DNA of 64,000 bases from assembly GCA_946122785.1 (NCBI GenBank), contig CAMGYJ010000011.1:56718449-56782448 (forward strand), given 5' to 3'. The position numbers were made by a program, and so were the translations under genes. Source of the stretch: Linum tenue (lineage: Eukaryota; Streptophyta; Magnoliopsida; Malpighiales; Linaceae). Of the stretch, positions 10,626 through 24,581 are shown one piece after another (the first letter of the stretch is position 1; each line of letters opens with the position of its first letter). The notes beneath the pieces are model-generated. The model ran no database searches. It was not told the origin of the DNA and was given only the letters and a program-made list of their open reading frames with translations.

Positions 10626-13121
10626 TTAGTAGGCCGTCTTTTTGTTAGTCTCGAGCATCAACCCAAAGTGGATGTGTGGGAAGTGTGCCCACTGTCCATG
10701 TCCCAAAAAAAAAAACAACAAAATTTTGATATCAGGCTAGATCTACTTATAAGTCATGTATACCTACATCGAATTTGCTCAAAATTAAAGATGTACCATA
10801 AACAAACTTACATTTTTCGCGGCGGTACTGAAAGCCTCGCGGTGACTAATGTCCGGGTTATTAGCCTTGATCCTCTGGATCTCCTCCCTACGCGAATCAA
10901 TACACAAGTAGTACAAAGTTACATTTCACAACTAGTCATTCCTTGTTAGGTATTATTCAATGACTTAACTCCAAACTATAGTATATACGCACTTGATGAA
11001 CTGGTTGTACGCAGAAGGCACTCGCTGCCTCTTCTCGGGAGCTGAAAAAATGAACCGAAAAAAAAAAAAACACACAACCCATATCAACAAGTTTCACCAC
11101 ACCTTTAAAGTTCGAACATTAAGATCAACATGATCGTCTCTGAAGAACGATATACTCACGTCGGTTGATGATCCGTTCTTCAGCTAGGTTAGCCGCGGCC
11201 AACGATCGGGCTGCAGGCAGCTTGGTCGTGGCCGGGCTCGATTTGGCGGAAGATGAAGAGGAGCCAGCAGCAGCATGGTGATAGTTCAAGTTACTAGCAA
11301 CATTGTTGTTCTGGTATCCATTTCCTCCCTATAAATCACAATAACTAGCTAATACGTAAAAGAGGGAACAATATTGAAGTGACTAGATCGTATGTTATGT
11401 TCCCATGATATGAAATGAAAAGCAACATTTTCGAAACCGTACTTAACCATTCAGTCAGATTAAACGGTCGAACCACAAATTTAATACAAATCACTCTATT
11501 ACTAATTTTCCGGTATAACTTTCAATATACGGTTTAACGATCGACGAGAAGTAGTTATTACATAACTAAATGCTACTGTTGCTGGCCAATCCTATCGAAT
11601 GTATGAAAGTAATGCAGGCAGGCAGAACCAAACAAAACAAACCCTAACCAGAGAGAAACGACAGGACACACATCTCATCAGCACAAATCCCATCAAATCA
11701 TGAATCTGAATGTTTCTCTTTTTCTGAAAGAGAGAGAGAGAAAAGGAAGGCAGCCATAGCTAGCTAGAGAGAGAGAGAGAAGGTACTGGGTAGTCAAAAT
11801 AGGCATCTAGGTAGGTGTTATTGAGAGAGAAACAAAAACAAACAGCTGGGTATTTGCTTTTTTAGCCGCAAAAACCAGGGATTAGCGGCTGCAGGCAGCA
11901 TCTGCCGCCACAGTCTAAACATTGCATACATAGTAATAGATCCCTTCTTTTAAGAAACACATCCATCTCTCCAACTAGTGACCCAAAAAGAAACCCTAGA
12001 ATTGCAGAGGAGGCGGCTGCAGCCACGCCTAGCTACTACTATAAGGAAGAGAGAAATTGAAAGTAGTTTAGTTACCTGGTGGTGGTGGTGCCAGGAAGAG
12101 AGAGAGTACTGGAAGGCAGCGGCCATGTTGACCGACCAGAGGTTCGTGCAGTGCCCGCATCGGACGGTGACTATGTCCAGCAGATTGCTGCATGGAACGC
12201 TCACCTGCCACAATAGATAAAAGAAGATAAAATTAAGTTAGTCCTCAAAGATCTCACCTTTTTCCATTTTGCTTTGATGGGTTTGATTCCAATACGGGGA
12301 GAAGAGAAACCCATGATTTCAAACATTCGGAATTGCATGAATTGATAGCTGGGTCGGGACTCGGTCGAGGGGACGGGGATGTTCGTCCCCTAAGTGTTCG
12401 ACGAAATGTCTCTGAGAGACAGAGAAGAAGAAAGAGATCTTGTTTGTGGCGCAGGCACTATGTAAGTGGGTGAAAGAGAGTAGAGACAGCTATGGATGGA
12501 TAGAGAGAGAGGGAGAGAGGGAAGCCATGGTTTGTGAAGGACGAGTTGTCTTCATCATCAATTGAAAAAACACTTGCAATTTGTGACAGACGATGACCTT
12601 TGTTTCAGAGATGGCTCTCTCTCACTTTTTCTCTTGACTGTCAAAGAAAGAGAAGGACTTCTGAGTGGAAGGATGCATGCCTGTCACTTCTGATCATCAT
12701 GAAACCAGCATAAACTCAGCTCTTGAAGGAAGCTTTTATCATTCATCGCCCAAGAAGTACAACCACCATGAAAACTTGAAAAAAGACACAAAATTTACCA
12801 TACTTTCCCCCCTCTTTAAGATTCTCTCTAGATTTGCCACAAGAGAAGCCCAAAAAATGACCAAAACCCACCAAGAGAAAAGGAGAAAGGAGAGAACTTG
12901 CTGCTTAAATTAATGGTTGCTAGCTCACATGCATAGATAGATCACCATTACTGTTATATCTTCATATCCATGAATTGAATCCCAATTGCTTGATTGATAG
13001 GCAGATAGGTAGAAGAATCAAGAGGGAAGAGGAGTATAAAGTTTACCGCGAGCACAATATTGCAGAAGTTGCAAGGGATGTAGCAGAGTTGCTCAGGCAC
13101 CATATCTATGCAGCTAGACAT
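10626..13121 (-). CDS. YAB5: YABBY transcription factor, YAB5 type
   Basis: Six exons on the minus strand: 13121-13047, 12204-12076, 11328-11160, 11041-10993, 10887-10812 and 10691-10626. They join in frame to 187 aa, normal for the family. YABBY proteins are plant-specific nuclear regulators of abaxial fate and lamina growth. The N-terminal C2C2 zinc finger shows Cys17, Cys20, Cys41 and Cys44 in [13 protein letters not shown] and [15 protein letters not shown] linker rich in Ser, Ala, Asn and His follows, with a His run at residues 64-67. The HMG-like YABBY domain (about 117-177) reads [19 protein letters not shown], then [19 protein letters not shown] and [13 protein letters not shown]. The CNFCNIVLA and [15 protein letters not shown] wording points to the YAB5 clade rather than FIL/YAB3, YAB2, INO or CRC. 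The first two introns are long (about 840 and 750 bp) and carry GA microsatellites, which may hold regulatory sites. Confidence 0.94.
11729..11782. repeat. GA microsatellites in YAB5 intron 2
   Basis: Two (GA)n runs flank a short spacer inside the second YAB5 intron. In plants, GA repeats can recruit BPC factors. That role here is inference. Confidence 0.4.
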
Positions 13122-16100
13122 GGAGATGATCTTCCCTCTTTCCTTAACAAGCTGAAGAGATCAACAAGAAGAAACAGGAAGAAAGAAGAGGAGGTTTAAT
13201 TTTCAGAAAATTAGGTGGCTGGCTCTACAGCAAGCCCTTTCTTTCTTAGCTTCTCTCTTGCCCTATCTCTCTCTCTTTCTGCCTGAAAATGGTTATAGAG
13301 CAAAGGCAACTGGACTCCCCAAATATATATACACAAAATAATTATTATTAGTATAAAACCCTCATTTTTCACATATTCCTTTTTGTGAGAGAAGTTTTTT
13401 TTCCCCCCTCTCTTGCTTTTAGCAGCTCTCAGGAGGCAGCCTGTAGCTTAAATGGGTTTTGCTTTGATTTGCTTTTCTCTGGTATACCTGACTACAGCCT
13501 ATATATTTACCATTATAACGTATCATAACAGTAGATAGACTTTTTTTTTTTTGGGTGGGCAGGTCTCTTCCTAACACAAATGGACATACAGTTAGATGTC
13601 AAGTCTCAAGTGAAAAGACTAATGTAAGTAGTACTTGGGGGTTGGGGGTGAAATCTACTGTTTAGTTACCCAATCAGTTGAGAAATGAAAAGGGGTTCTA
13701 TTCCCACTTGAATTAGGGTTTGAGGAGGGGGGAGATAAACTAGGTGGCTAGTTAAGTGGGGTTCACCTCGATTTCGGGTCAGTGTGTAATCGGTTAATGT
13801 ATTATACGACTCAAGTAATGAGACCCAACCGATTCTCAACATGATAGTAGAGGCTCTGCCGCTCTGGTCAATTCGAATAATGGAATTAGTCGGTAGGTTT
13901 TCGATTAACAGGTGCATGTGTAAATAAATTATATATGATCCACATTTAAAAAAAAAATTCACGCTTGAATTATCGACACCAGTTTTTGACAACTCTATTT
14001 TCAACATTGTCATAGCCTATAAGTAAATGAAAAACAATGATTTTCACCTCATCCTTTTCACCCCCTTATTGTGGAATAAAGGCCAATCCTTTAATTTGTT
14101 CTTACTAATTAGGGTTTATACTTTCTTGTCTAATATAAAGAAACTATTTTCCTAATTCATTCACGGGTGTTGTAGCTAAACTATAACTATGTAAAGTTGG
14201 GTAGCTTTAACTTGCCAGAACTACTCCTTTTCATAGCCACAAGATATTTTCTATATCCTCTCTCTCTCTCTCACTCTATTGTTTTTGTGTTGTTCTGAAT
14301 TTTGGGTTTGTGTGAATAGAGATGGAGGTTTGTAGGCATGGCGATGCAGCAGAGCAGAGTAGTGAATGTGACCACACTTTCCCCTCTCCCAATTCACTTC
14401 TACTGCGCGCCATTGATGGAGTAGTAGTACGACAGCGGACGAGGGGGGCGATCCATCCTCCATTTCTCTATCTCTATTCTCTTCCAAACTTTCTAGGGTT
14501 TCAACTTTTGTGGTTGTTTTCTAGCTATTTAATGCACACAAAAACTTCAGCAAGAAAACGAGGCAATTCTTAGACATCAAGTTAGTGTAATTATTTATTT
14601 GTGCTCAACTGAGTATTACTCGACCTGATTCGTGCAGGGTAGGTGATATCAAATGTGCAGTAGTGTCGGGCGAGACATGAGTACTATTTTTCGTCACGCC
14701 CCTTTCCGTTCTTGACTTATTTCATGTTCTAACTACTCTTAAATATGTTTTTATCTAGTGATACTTTAGATAAGTACAACACTTCAACTTTCAACTAATT
14801 AGACTCAACTAGTCCGGCGATTATCTCCATTTTCATTTATGAACTACCTATTTACTCCTAGTTTTCAAATAACATATGATAATGGTCGATCTACCTCAAC
14901 CCATACCCTACAAGCATTAGTCGACCTTACACGAGCTTGGTATGGAACCGATATTATGTATTGAGGTATATGCTCCATCCTGTCTCATTGTCATCACTAC
15001 ATCGAGGTACATAAACAAAAGAGATAAATATGAGTCCATGTAATGGTTGAATTTCAATTATAGGCATCTTGGTATTGTGCTGCTTATGTTCGAGCTTATT
15101 CGGGACTCGTGTGAATAGTCGACAAATTCAACTTAGTCTTAAACCTAGTAATTGTACTAGGGCAAAAAAACCCTACGATTGAATCCAACAAGCACAACGA
15201 GACATAGTAATTGTAACTCCTCCTTGCCGTGCAAGTTTAAGGTTTGATGGGTGAACTTGTACGAACTCCAAACAGAGTACGCAAACACTACTTGTTCAAC
15301 AGACATCAAAATATTGACATCAACTAGTTCTCAACTAAAAGATCCATCTTGTTGCCATGACTTGAGTACAGATTATATGTCGTCGACTGGAAGTTAGTGG
15401 TGTCTCAATATGTATGTACCTTTTCTTTTCTTGATTTTATTAGGTTAGTCTGCTACCTTCTCAATCTCTATATAATGTATCCCATCAAGTATAGTGAAAC
15501 CGGTCTCTTGTTCCCGTGGTTTAGCTAACACACATAGTGTTACCACGTATATCTGTATGTTCTTTTACTTTTTTGAAATATCGATTTCCTGATGCGTTCT
15601 AACACACCTAATCTGCAAAACGACAATCTTCCTAGCTAATCGTGAACAAGAAATATCTCTATTCCACAATAGTGACATAATTAACTATCAGGTAACCAAT
15701 CATTGTACACCCACTTAGCACTTTGAAGCATCAAGTCTTGGTTTTTTGTAATGCACAAAAGAGAGACACTCCCAAAGACCAATTATGGCCCTGCCTGCCC
15801 TTTTCCTTTCTTGAATCTTGATCATATGGAATACGATCGAAGTGAAGAACAGGAAATGCTCTTCGATCTTCATTATCGATCTATATGGCCTTATAGAGAG
15901 TGATCTGAGAACAAAAAGAAAATTCCCCTCTCAACTACACACCAAATGTCGCTCTCCATATTTGTGTAAAGATGTATATTTACAAGCTAGCTAGGTTCTT
16001 ATTCCCTGTGAAGCAACAAAGAATTTATTGGGAGTTTTTTTTAGTTTGCCTCGATCTTTAAAAGGGCAAATCTCATTCCCTCGCATGTGCACTAATGGAA

Positions 16101-19100
16101 ATGGGAATGTTTTTTTATCACAATTCTGAAATGAGATCAAAGCATATGTAGCTATCTAGCCATGTTTGATTGTCTCGAACTCTCGAGGTACCGCGATGAG
16201 CGCCGCGCGATCTTTGTAAGTTTAAATGGATTCCTACCATGAGTTTAAATCAATTATTCGTGTTGGTGATTTATAAGAATTTCAAATATGAGACTTCGCG
16301 GAGAAAAGCTGTGATACAATATCGACATTGTCCACAATCAAAGTAGAGTTATCCTAACATATCAAAATAGATTTCTCTACTCTTTGGTTTTTGGGAAGAA
16401 TTTTATCTCTTATTTTAAACCTCATCTAGCATGTAACCTATCATACTAGCTCTACTTTTCTTTATTATATGACTTCTGTTATTGTATTTTTAAAGTTGGT
16501 CCATTTCTTATGCACTTTCCACTTGTTCGTTGAATACGAACATTCTCACATTCATAGAAAAAAAAAATGCTATACCATGTCAATTAGTTTCAATGTGCTT
16601 GAGTTTTAAGGCTACAACCCCAATTGACCAATAAACAATAATTCATAAAGATAAAAGATAGCTCAACAAAAACTGAACCACATAAAATTGGAGCCTAGAA
16701 AATAAGCAAACACAAACACAAGCAAATACTAGGGCAAAGGGGGAAAAAAAGTGAATTCCATCGCTCTTTTGGTTGATGACTTTCTTGTCTAGTGGAACAA
16801 CACAACTAGAATAAAACCAATAAGTTTCCATGGATACCTACATTAACCAAAAGAATCACGATGACTGAACAATCTTTAATTTGATATGATCAAACACGAA
16901 ATTGAAGAACAAAATCGAGTAATGTTACAATCCTAACTAGGCAAACGCAATAGAAGAACTTGTAATTTCATGGAGAGTTTTGGTAGATCTCTTACTGGGT
17001 CATTAAAGAGGAAAAAACTATAACAAAACAAGAAAATCACGTCACAAATTAGTTGAACGAAAGGAATATTATGTCACAAACGACATTAAGAAAAAATAGC
17101 AAACCAAACAGTTATATGATTCCTTTACACCAATAATTGGACTTACCGGGCGTTGGCCGAAAAGTCATATGTTTGAATCCCGGTTGTCCCAATATATAGA
17201 ATGTTCTTCAAGTCCAACGAACTTTCGTTTGTGGACGGAATGAATCAGGGGCCGAGGCATGTTGACGCTCACTCAAATTTCAAATGTAGGTAGAAGTACA
17301 TGTCAAAAACAAATTGGTCAAAAAAAAAATTGAATTGTTGAGAGATTTTTTTAATTATAAATCTTATATCATTTACTAACGATTATCTCTTGGCTAAACG
17401 CTCTAGTATCATGTTTATAATCAATTTGTCTCAGTAATTTGAATTGATAAGATTATATCTTACAATCATTATTCTTTTGCATGACATTTCACAAAAGCCC
17501 ATTGAACTTTGAAGATTGCAACTACACCATCATAATTTGCTTGTCCATTACAAAACTAGTGTCAAATTGCCACGGCTCGAAGGAGAGGATGGGGAGAAAG
17601 CGGTCGAGAAACATTATTAGGATCTCAACTTTGGCGATTACTTACCCAACTTGGCGATCATCATCAGTAGAGTACTTGGCATTTGCCCATTCAAGCTTCT
17701 GTCCCTTTCCTTGTCTGCTCTGCAATGAATTCTAATCGCCATGGCCATCCCCCACCACCATTTTCTTGTTTTGCTAAACGCCCATTTATTGTTAACCACC
17801 GCCTTTTCACTACGGTACGAAAATGTGTAGCTCGTCTTCGACATAACTGTTTTCTAACTTTACCCTCTTGTTCTGGTGTGATAATCTATCTGGAAGTTTA
17901 TCGTGTTTCAATGCCGACGGGGACCAACGTGTATATGAAGACATACGTACCTTTGCTCGCCATTGATGGACGAGGAGGAGTGTAGAACACAAATGTAGTA
18001 GATCGATGAGCAATTTATACTATTAACCTAAAATTCTCCTTCATTAGACATTGCCTTCTTTTATTTATCTTATCAATTGACTGCCTGCTTCTCATCAAGG
18101 TATCAATATTTCTTTTTTATGATCGTTTAACGTCGAAACGATGATAATGACACAATAAGATCCTCAATCCCGATTCACGATGTATCATAACGGTGATTCG
18201 ATTTGGTCAAATGGGTTCATGATGAACCTCAACAAGCAACTCATAATAAAAGAACAAAATACCATGAATCTCCCACACTTGGTGAAATTACACTTTCCGA
18301 GCAGAGCCCCCATCCCATGATGGCGAAACTTGTAAATGTTGTCTCCCTAAACAAGCGCATCTACATGTGCAAACACAGTCTATATGAATCGACAGGAAAA
18401 TGTGTACCTTGCACGAATTGCTAATTAAGAGACAAGTTCATTACGCATAGCTTAATTAGACTTCCTGTGATAATTAAGAACATATGTCGAGTTCCGTGAT
18501 AAGAACTCGTGAAACAGATGACTATTCATGAACGAAATTCTGACGTCGTTGTTATTAGAATCGAATTGGACCGCGCGAACCACTAATTTCAACGGTCTTA
18601 TATGACTCGGTCATGTAAGCATAGAACTACGAAACTAGTCAATTTTGTGTACAGAATGACAAGGACTAAAATTGAAATTTACCCCATGAGGGCTTTTGAT
18701 CGAACATGCAAAAGTTTTTTTTCCAACTTTTGTTGTATGGTCATTGACTCCCACGGTTGTTGGTCCGTGTCGGCCGGGTTGGATGAATTGGTGATAGATT
18801 TGTGTTACTGTTTTCCCAGAAACGACATATGCTTGAAAAAGGAAAGCAAGTAAAAGGGCGAGACGACAAGCCCATGGAGACACTAAAATATGTAAAGAGG
18901 GATCGAAGGAAATAATGGAAGAGAATGACACATCTTGTGACTTTCACGGATTGTAAAAGTTGAAGGACCGATGGAGCTCGATCATAAGATAGGACACTTG
19001 GTCTAAGGCATCTTTAAGAAAACTTGTGATAATATCGTGATAAAGCGTCGTATTGATTCGGTCGCTGAAATACGATAAATTATGGTAAGATAACAATAAA

Positions 19101-21480
19101 ATGTTATCGTAGATCGGTTAGTGTGGATTGGTGGGCGGGTTGCCGGTCAAACCGGATTAGGGTTTGGTTAGGATTTGTATTACGAGTCGTGTGAGATTTC
19201 TTATATTTAATTTTGCCGACGACATTGTCTTGACGATGTAGCTATTTTGGGCTACAGATTGGATGGAAACTAACGAAATGATTGATCGGTTAGTTGGTAG
19301 AGCCATTAGTGTCCAATTTGTTGAAATTTAAATGCTAGCAACTCCAAATAACATGAGTGATCGTACTTTATGTAATCGACCCGAATAATAAAAATGCATG
19401 AAATGTGTGTCATTTCAAATCTTTTTGCAAAGGAGCCGATCCACAAAGAAGAAGATACACAAATATGGGATTAAATGTCGTTATTCCTCATATGGAATCA
19501 AAAGGGACTAGCTTAAGCCCATTTGGGTTCAACTATTCCCTACCAACTGATCAAATGAGATGTATAGTTTCTTTCTAACTATTCTAAGTCATAGACGTCG
19601 CTATATATATAGTTGCCTCTTGATCACTTTACCTAGTTAAGTTTAGCATACAACTAGCTAGACATGGACACCATATTGTGTGTCTTGTCACATACCCAAA
19701 AGCTAAAATGCATAGTTGATCCGAACTCTTAAATCGTAGTAACCATCTAGCTAGCAGATTGATCGAATGAGCCTACTGATAGGATTGGGATATCGGTTTT
19801 CTTCCTGTTAAACCGAACCGTAATTCTAGAAACCAAGAAATCGAAGCAAGCCCCTCCCTCGAAATCGAACCAAACCATTAGGTGGTTTAATTGTTCGACA
19901 TGGTTTCAAGGAACCGAAACTCAAACATATTGTGCAATGGTTGTTTATTGGGGTTGAAATTTTCAGTTTCTTATCATTTCGATTTTAACCGATAAAAACA
20001 CCTTATCGGTTCAGCTTTAGTTTAAATCGAAAACCCAAAACCGAACTGGCAACCCTGCCTACCAATTAGGCATGTAGATGGAGAAGTGGATAGGTTATAC
20101 GTTATGTAAACTTCATTGATTGTAGATGGTATAGCTAATTGGGTGAGTGATGATAATCAGAGAGTACTTGCATGCGGCTCAAATGTGCAATGATCGACGG
20201 TGATGGGTCAAGAAGAGGATGCGTGCATATTCATATATTTGTGTTAGCTTAGCTATATATTCAAGTTATAAGACCTAGAGATGTGGCATGGTCAATTTGT
20301 TTGTCTCACCTACAAAAAGCTCTTGATGTTGGACTTGGCATCTAAATTTCGAAACTATCCATGTATCTTCTCTTCTCTCCATCCCCATTGCCTAACTTTC
20401 CCTAGCTACATATTGTCCACATACATGGATACATAACATGTGGAATGTCGAGGGTTTGTAAAGCGACTCTCGAACGTTTAAATCAAGTTGAGGGAAAATA
20501 AGAGCGACCAGAGTGACTTACCTTTTAAGCAAAAAAAAAAAAAATCGAAATTTCATTCGATAATCTTAGGTGGCTAAAAGGCTAAGAGTTTGTAGTAGAA
20601 GCATGCATTGGCCTTATAACCTTTTGCTCGCAGACTTAAACATGACTCGAGATTTCTAGTTATACCAAGTTACCAACCCTAGTAATCTTCATGACTATGT
20701 ATATATATTTCTTGCTAAGCACATAAGTATTGTAGATTGTCTTCTCTTCAGCCTCCAAGAATTGACTACCACTTGTGATCCGTCTTTGTTGTACAACGCT
20801 AGGTGCGAGAGGTGGATGTCATTTGCCCTGCAGATCCAATTAACATCGTGTTATGTTAACGATCTAAGCTCGAACCTGCTTCATTTGGCCAACACAAACA
20901 CTTTTTTTTCTTGTTCTTCCAGAACAAGAGCTTCTTTTATTCTTTCATCTCTCCTCTTAATTATCTACACACCTTCAACACTACCCCTCTTTCTTCAACA
21001 TTACACCATGTTTGACATTGCCCCTTCTCAAGCTCCACTCCATGTGCATACGGGCCATATGCCTTTTACGTTAATCAAAAGCCCACTACCACGCAACGTA
21101 ACTAGTGTACTTGGGCCTCTTCTTGGCAACGGGCCACTCTGGACCACACAAGACAAGAGCAACGGTTTGCTCTATCGTATTCCCTTTGGCGGCTTTGGAA
21201 TTGAAATGATTGATGGATTTCGGTGAGAAATGGAGATAAAGCCCAGCCCACCGGCAGCTGTATACGGACCAAAACGAATCCGTAAGCCCATGTTGCATTC
21301 CAAATGGCCCAAACCTAATGACCCATACACTTGAAAGAAAAAAATTATAATTACTTGGAAATTTATCGGCAGCTGATTGGCTAACATAAGCTTTTCGATC
21401 CAATAGGATTATTTTTATTTATTATTTAATTTAGTTCAAGTTTTCAAAAAAGCTACGCTGCGGCAGCGAACGGTCACCGA
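13122..21480. other. Long intergenic region, no supported gene
   Basis: Contains the YAB5 promoter side, then about 8 kb of AT-rich DNA. The scattered frames here (for example near 14322-14573, 17683-17985, 18635-18931 on the minus strand and 20762-21226) show no family motif, coherent splice structure or promoter pattern that I could support. Poly-A runs occur near 17320 and 20530. No tRNA or known microRNA sequence was recognised on inspection. Confidence 0.4.
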
Positions 21481-21896
21481 CGAAATAAGAAAGCACAAAT
21501 CCCAACCGTTGGGTCGGCCGTGGAGATGGCGACAAGTGTCCTCCTCCCGACATCTCGCCTTCACCATTCAATTTATTTCTGTTTTTTTTCTCGTCGGGAA
21601 AAAAATAGGAAAAAGAGAAGACAAAAATGGGAAAATCAAACGGATAAAGCCCAGAAAGAGACAGAATAACTCCCTCCTTTCAGTCCTTCTTCTGCTCTGC
21701 TAAAGCTTACTTCATATATTGTTCTTATTTTATCAAAAAGATTAAATCTTTATTTGTTATTGTTTTCCGGGTTTGGCTCACTCAGCTGAGCTTGTGTGGC
21801 ATCTGCTTGTGCGCTAGTGTTGTTCTCGAAATATCCTTTTGAGGGTCTCTCTCTCTCTGTTTGTGTGTGTTTCTTTTGCGTGCAGTTTTCTGGTGG

Positions 21897-21976
21897 GTAA
21901 AATTGAACTCTCTCTCTCTATATCTTCTTTCTCTCTCTATCCCCATCTCTAGCTACCACTTCTCTTGGTGGTGCAG
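21897..21976 (+). other. Probable 5' UTR intron of the MBD gene
   Basis: A GTAAAA donor at 21897 and a GGTGCAG acceptor ending at 21976 bound an 80-bp CT-rich stretch, 85 bp upstream of the start codon. Leader introns are common in plant housekeeping genes. No transcript evidence is available. Confidence 0.45.
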
Positions 21977-22060
21977 GTTCGAAAGGGTTCTTATTAATTT
22001 CTGGCTTTGGTGCTTTTGTGGGTGGAAGTTAGGTGAAAAAGGGTTTGCAAGAGAACCGAC

Positions 22061-24581
22061 ATGGCGAACTCGGCGGAGAAGAAGGAAGAGACCAATACTC
22101 TTGTCCAGGACGAGGGTTTCTCGGTCGAGCTCCCTGCTCCTTCCGGCTGGAAGAAGATGGTTCTCTCTCTTTGGCCTCTTTTGCTTCTTCAATTTTCCCT
22201 CTCTGTTTGTATGAATTTGACTGGCTCTAATTTCAATTCAACTGGCTCACTGTGTGGGCAATTAGAAAATTAGGGTTTCATTCGGTTCGATGTGGGGGGT
22301 TGTTGGGAGTGGTTCTGTGAGAATAACTATGCCGCTTCTTCCTACTGTACTTGGTTTCCTCCCTTTCTCCCCTGTTTTGACAATTAGGGGTTTTTTTTTG
22401 GGGCGAATTAGGGTTGTTCACTTGTTCTAGGTCTTGGCATGAATGAAAGACCCCTTTTTTTGGCTTGAAATTTGATGGTTTCCATTGAGGGGTTTATTTG
22501 CCACAGGGATGCTTGTTGCAACTGGGAGATAGTTATGGCAATGTGAGAGCTTTGGAGGTTAAACGAACTATACATGTTAGTGCTTTTTAGTTCAGTGGCT
22601 AGGAGAAGCCTTTGGCTTTTGACGTTTTGTGCCTGAATTTGTTCTGGTACACTCCCGTATCCATTTAGCTATTTGCAGGGTACTAGTTATAGTAAAAGTT
22701 CTCTCTTTTTGCTCTCTTCCTTTCACAAGAGTAATTTGCCAATGCATATCTAGTTGAAGATGCTCAATATTCTATCTCACTAGGGGATGACCAGGATAAT
22801 TGGATGGATCAACAAAAACAGAATTGGGGAAGCCTTGAAAATTTAGGGTTAGTTAGTTGGCTGCTGTGGCTTTAGGGTATGGTTTGGCACTTTGAGTGAA
22901 TTGGTGGTGTAAGACGAAAAGTTTTAGCTTCAATAAGGTTTGAACTGCCCAGTGCTCTGCAGAACAATTAGCTAAGGAGAAAAGAGGCTGAACTCGCTGC
23001 TTAGGGTACGTTATAGCAATTATACTGGGGGTGTGGGTGACATATATGATAAGAGCTTCATTGTTTGTTTGCGTAGAGCTTATGAAATAGTAGTAGGAAC
23101 AAGAGGAAGAAAAAGGTTGGAATACAAAGATGACTTCATTCTAGGGATGGTCTGATGGTTGGAGGTACTCAAATCAACAGTGCTAGTTGTTCAGGACTTT
23201 CTCTGTCAAATGACAGAAATTAATATTTGTTTTGGTTTTGCTTGAGGTAAACATTGATCTTTTCAATATTTCAATCTGGATTTCTTCTCTCTTTTTTTGA
23301 CTGTTTGATTGCTGACGGGTCTGTCTTGGTATACCTTGAATGATTAACCTGAACTTTTATATCAAGAAAACTTTATAAACCTTCTGCATACATTTACAGA
23401 TTTTTAAACATGTTTCACATCAATTTCTTTGTTATGAGTTCCATATATGTTATAAACTTGGTAGCCTACCATCATATCATTCTTTTCGCGCTTTTATTCA
23501 AAGGATGTTTAACTTGTAGCTGTGCAAAGACTATTGACTCTATTCTGCCTCTTTCTATGGTTTTCCTTCATATAAATCCTCTTTCTGAATTTATTCAAAG
23601 TTGATTTTCATTCACCAGTTTAAATCGCTACCTCATCCTGGCACATCTATGACGGTGGTGATTGATAATGCAGTAACATGAATACATGATCATGACTGGA
23701 GTTTGTGCTGCACATAACACTTCCACTTATTTTTGTTGACTTTTCAGTTCTTCCCCAAGAAGAAGAGTGAAATCTCATTCATTGCCCCAACTGGGGAGGA
23801 AATCACTGGTAGAAGACAGTTAGAACAGTATCTCAAGGCACACCCTGGTGGCCCAGCTGCATCTGACTTTGATTGGGGCACTGGTGAGACCCCAAGGCGG
23901 TCAGCAAGGATCAGTGAGAAGGTTAAGGCAACCCCATCCCCTCAAAAGGAGCCCCCAAAGAAGCGTGGCAAGAGGTCATCATCAGGTGCCAAAAAGGAAA
24001 CTAAAGACACAGGAACTGGCAATGAAGCAACTGAGGAGGCCAAAGACACCAATATGGAGGAAGCCGAAGGAACTGGGAAGGACGATACCGAGGCAGAAAA
24101 CAAAGAAAATGCTGTTAAGGAAAATCTGGAAGAGGGTGAAGAAAAAGCACAAGATCCCGATGCAAAGATGGATGCAGCTGATGGAGCTCCACCCCAGAAG
24201 CAAGCTGATGTAGCTGAAGATCAGCAGAAGGGGATCTCTGATGCAGTGGCTGAGAATGAAAGTGAAAAGAAGACTGATGCTGAGGCTGAGACGACTCAGG
24301 AAAAGGAAGAGCAACCACAGGTTGAGGCAGCAGCAACTATTGCAGAGGAGAAGAAGACTGAAGTTGAAGGGGTGGAGAAACAAGAAGAAACCAACAAAGG
24401 GGAACCGGCACCTGAAGGAGAATCCACCAAGGACAAAGAGGCGGCGGCAGCAAATGGGACTGCTGAGAAACTGGATGAGACAACCACCAGCCAGCCAACT
24501 GAGAAAGTCGAAGGAGCATCAGTTGAGAACGGCAGTCATGCTGCTACAGCTACTGCTACTGCTACTGCTACTGCTACCTGA
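22061..24581 (+). CDS. MBD11: Methyl-CpG-binding-domain protein, MBD10/MBD11 type
   Basis: Two exons, 22061-22159 and 23748-24581, joined at phase 0 across a 1.59-kb intron to give 310 aa. The MBD domain spans about residues 17-77: [16 protein letters not shown] from exon 1, continuing as [31 protein letters not shown] and [20 protein letters not shown]. The split of the domain at GWKK and the [10 protein letters not shown] block match plant MBD10/MBD11. Members of that subgroup are nuclear chromatin proteins; whether they bind methylated CpG is uncertain. After residue 100 the protein is a long, low-complexity Glu/Lys/Ala-rich tail, probably disordered. It ends in Ala-Thr repeats from a coding microsatellite. 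The start ATG is the first in frame and gives the conserved [14 protein letters not shown] N-terminus. It converges with the MPH2 gene downstream. Confidence 0.93.
24543..24578 (+). repeat. GCTACT hexanucleotide repeat at the MBD C-terminus
   Basis: Six GCTAC(A/T/C) units immediately precede the stop codon and encode the closing Ala-Thr dipeptides. Repeat number is likely to vary between individuals without breaking the frame. Confidence 0.8.

Noticed and set aside
15830..15890. Possible small hairpin (GATCGAAG ... CTTCGATC) as a microRNA precursor
   Set aside because: The stem is too short and interrupted, and neither arm matches a plant microRNA I know.
17140..17330. Possible tRNA-derived SINE (GTTTGAATCCC box-B-like word and a downstream poly-A run)
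   Set aside because: The box-A-like word lies only about 6 bp before the box-B-like word, far too close for a Pol III promoter, and no target duplication was found.
18635..18931. Minus-strand 98-aa frame with a hydrophobic, signal-peptide-like N-terminus
   Set aside because: The remainder has no cysteine pattern or known peptide motif and no TATA box. It is likely chance in AT-rich DNA.
20762..21226. 154-codon plus-strand frame
   Set aside because: It begins at a TTG, shows no domain, and has no promoter or splice context. Treated as chance.
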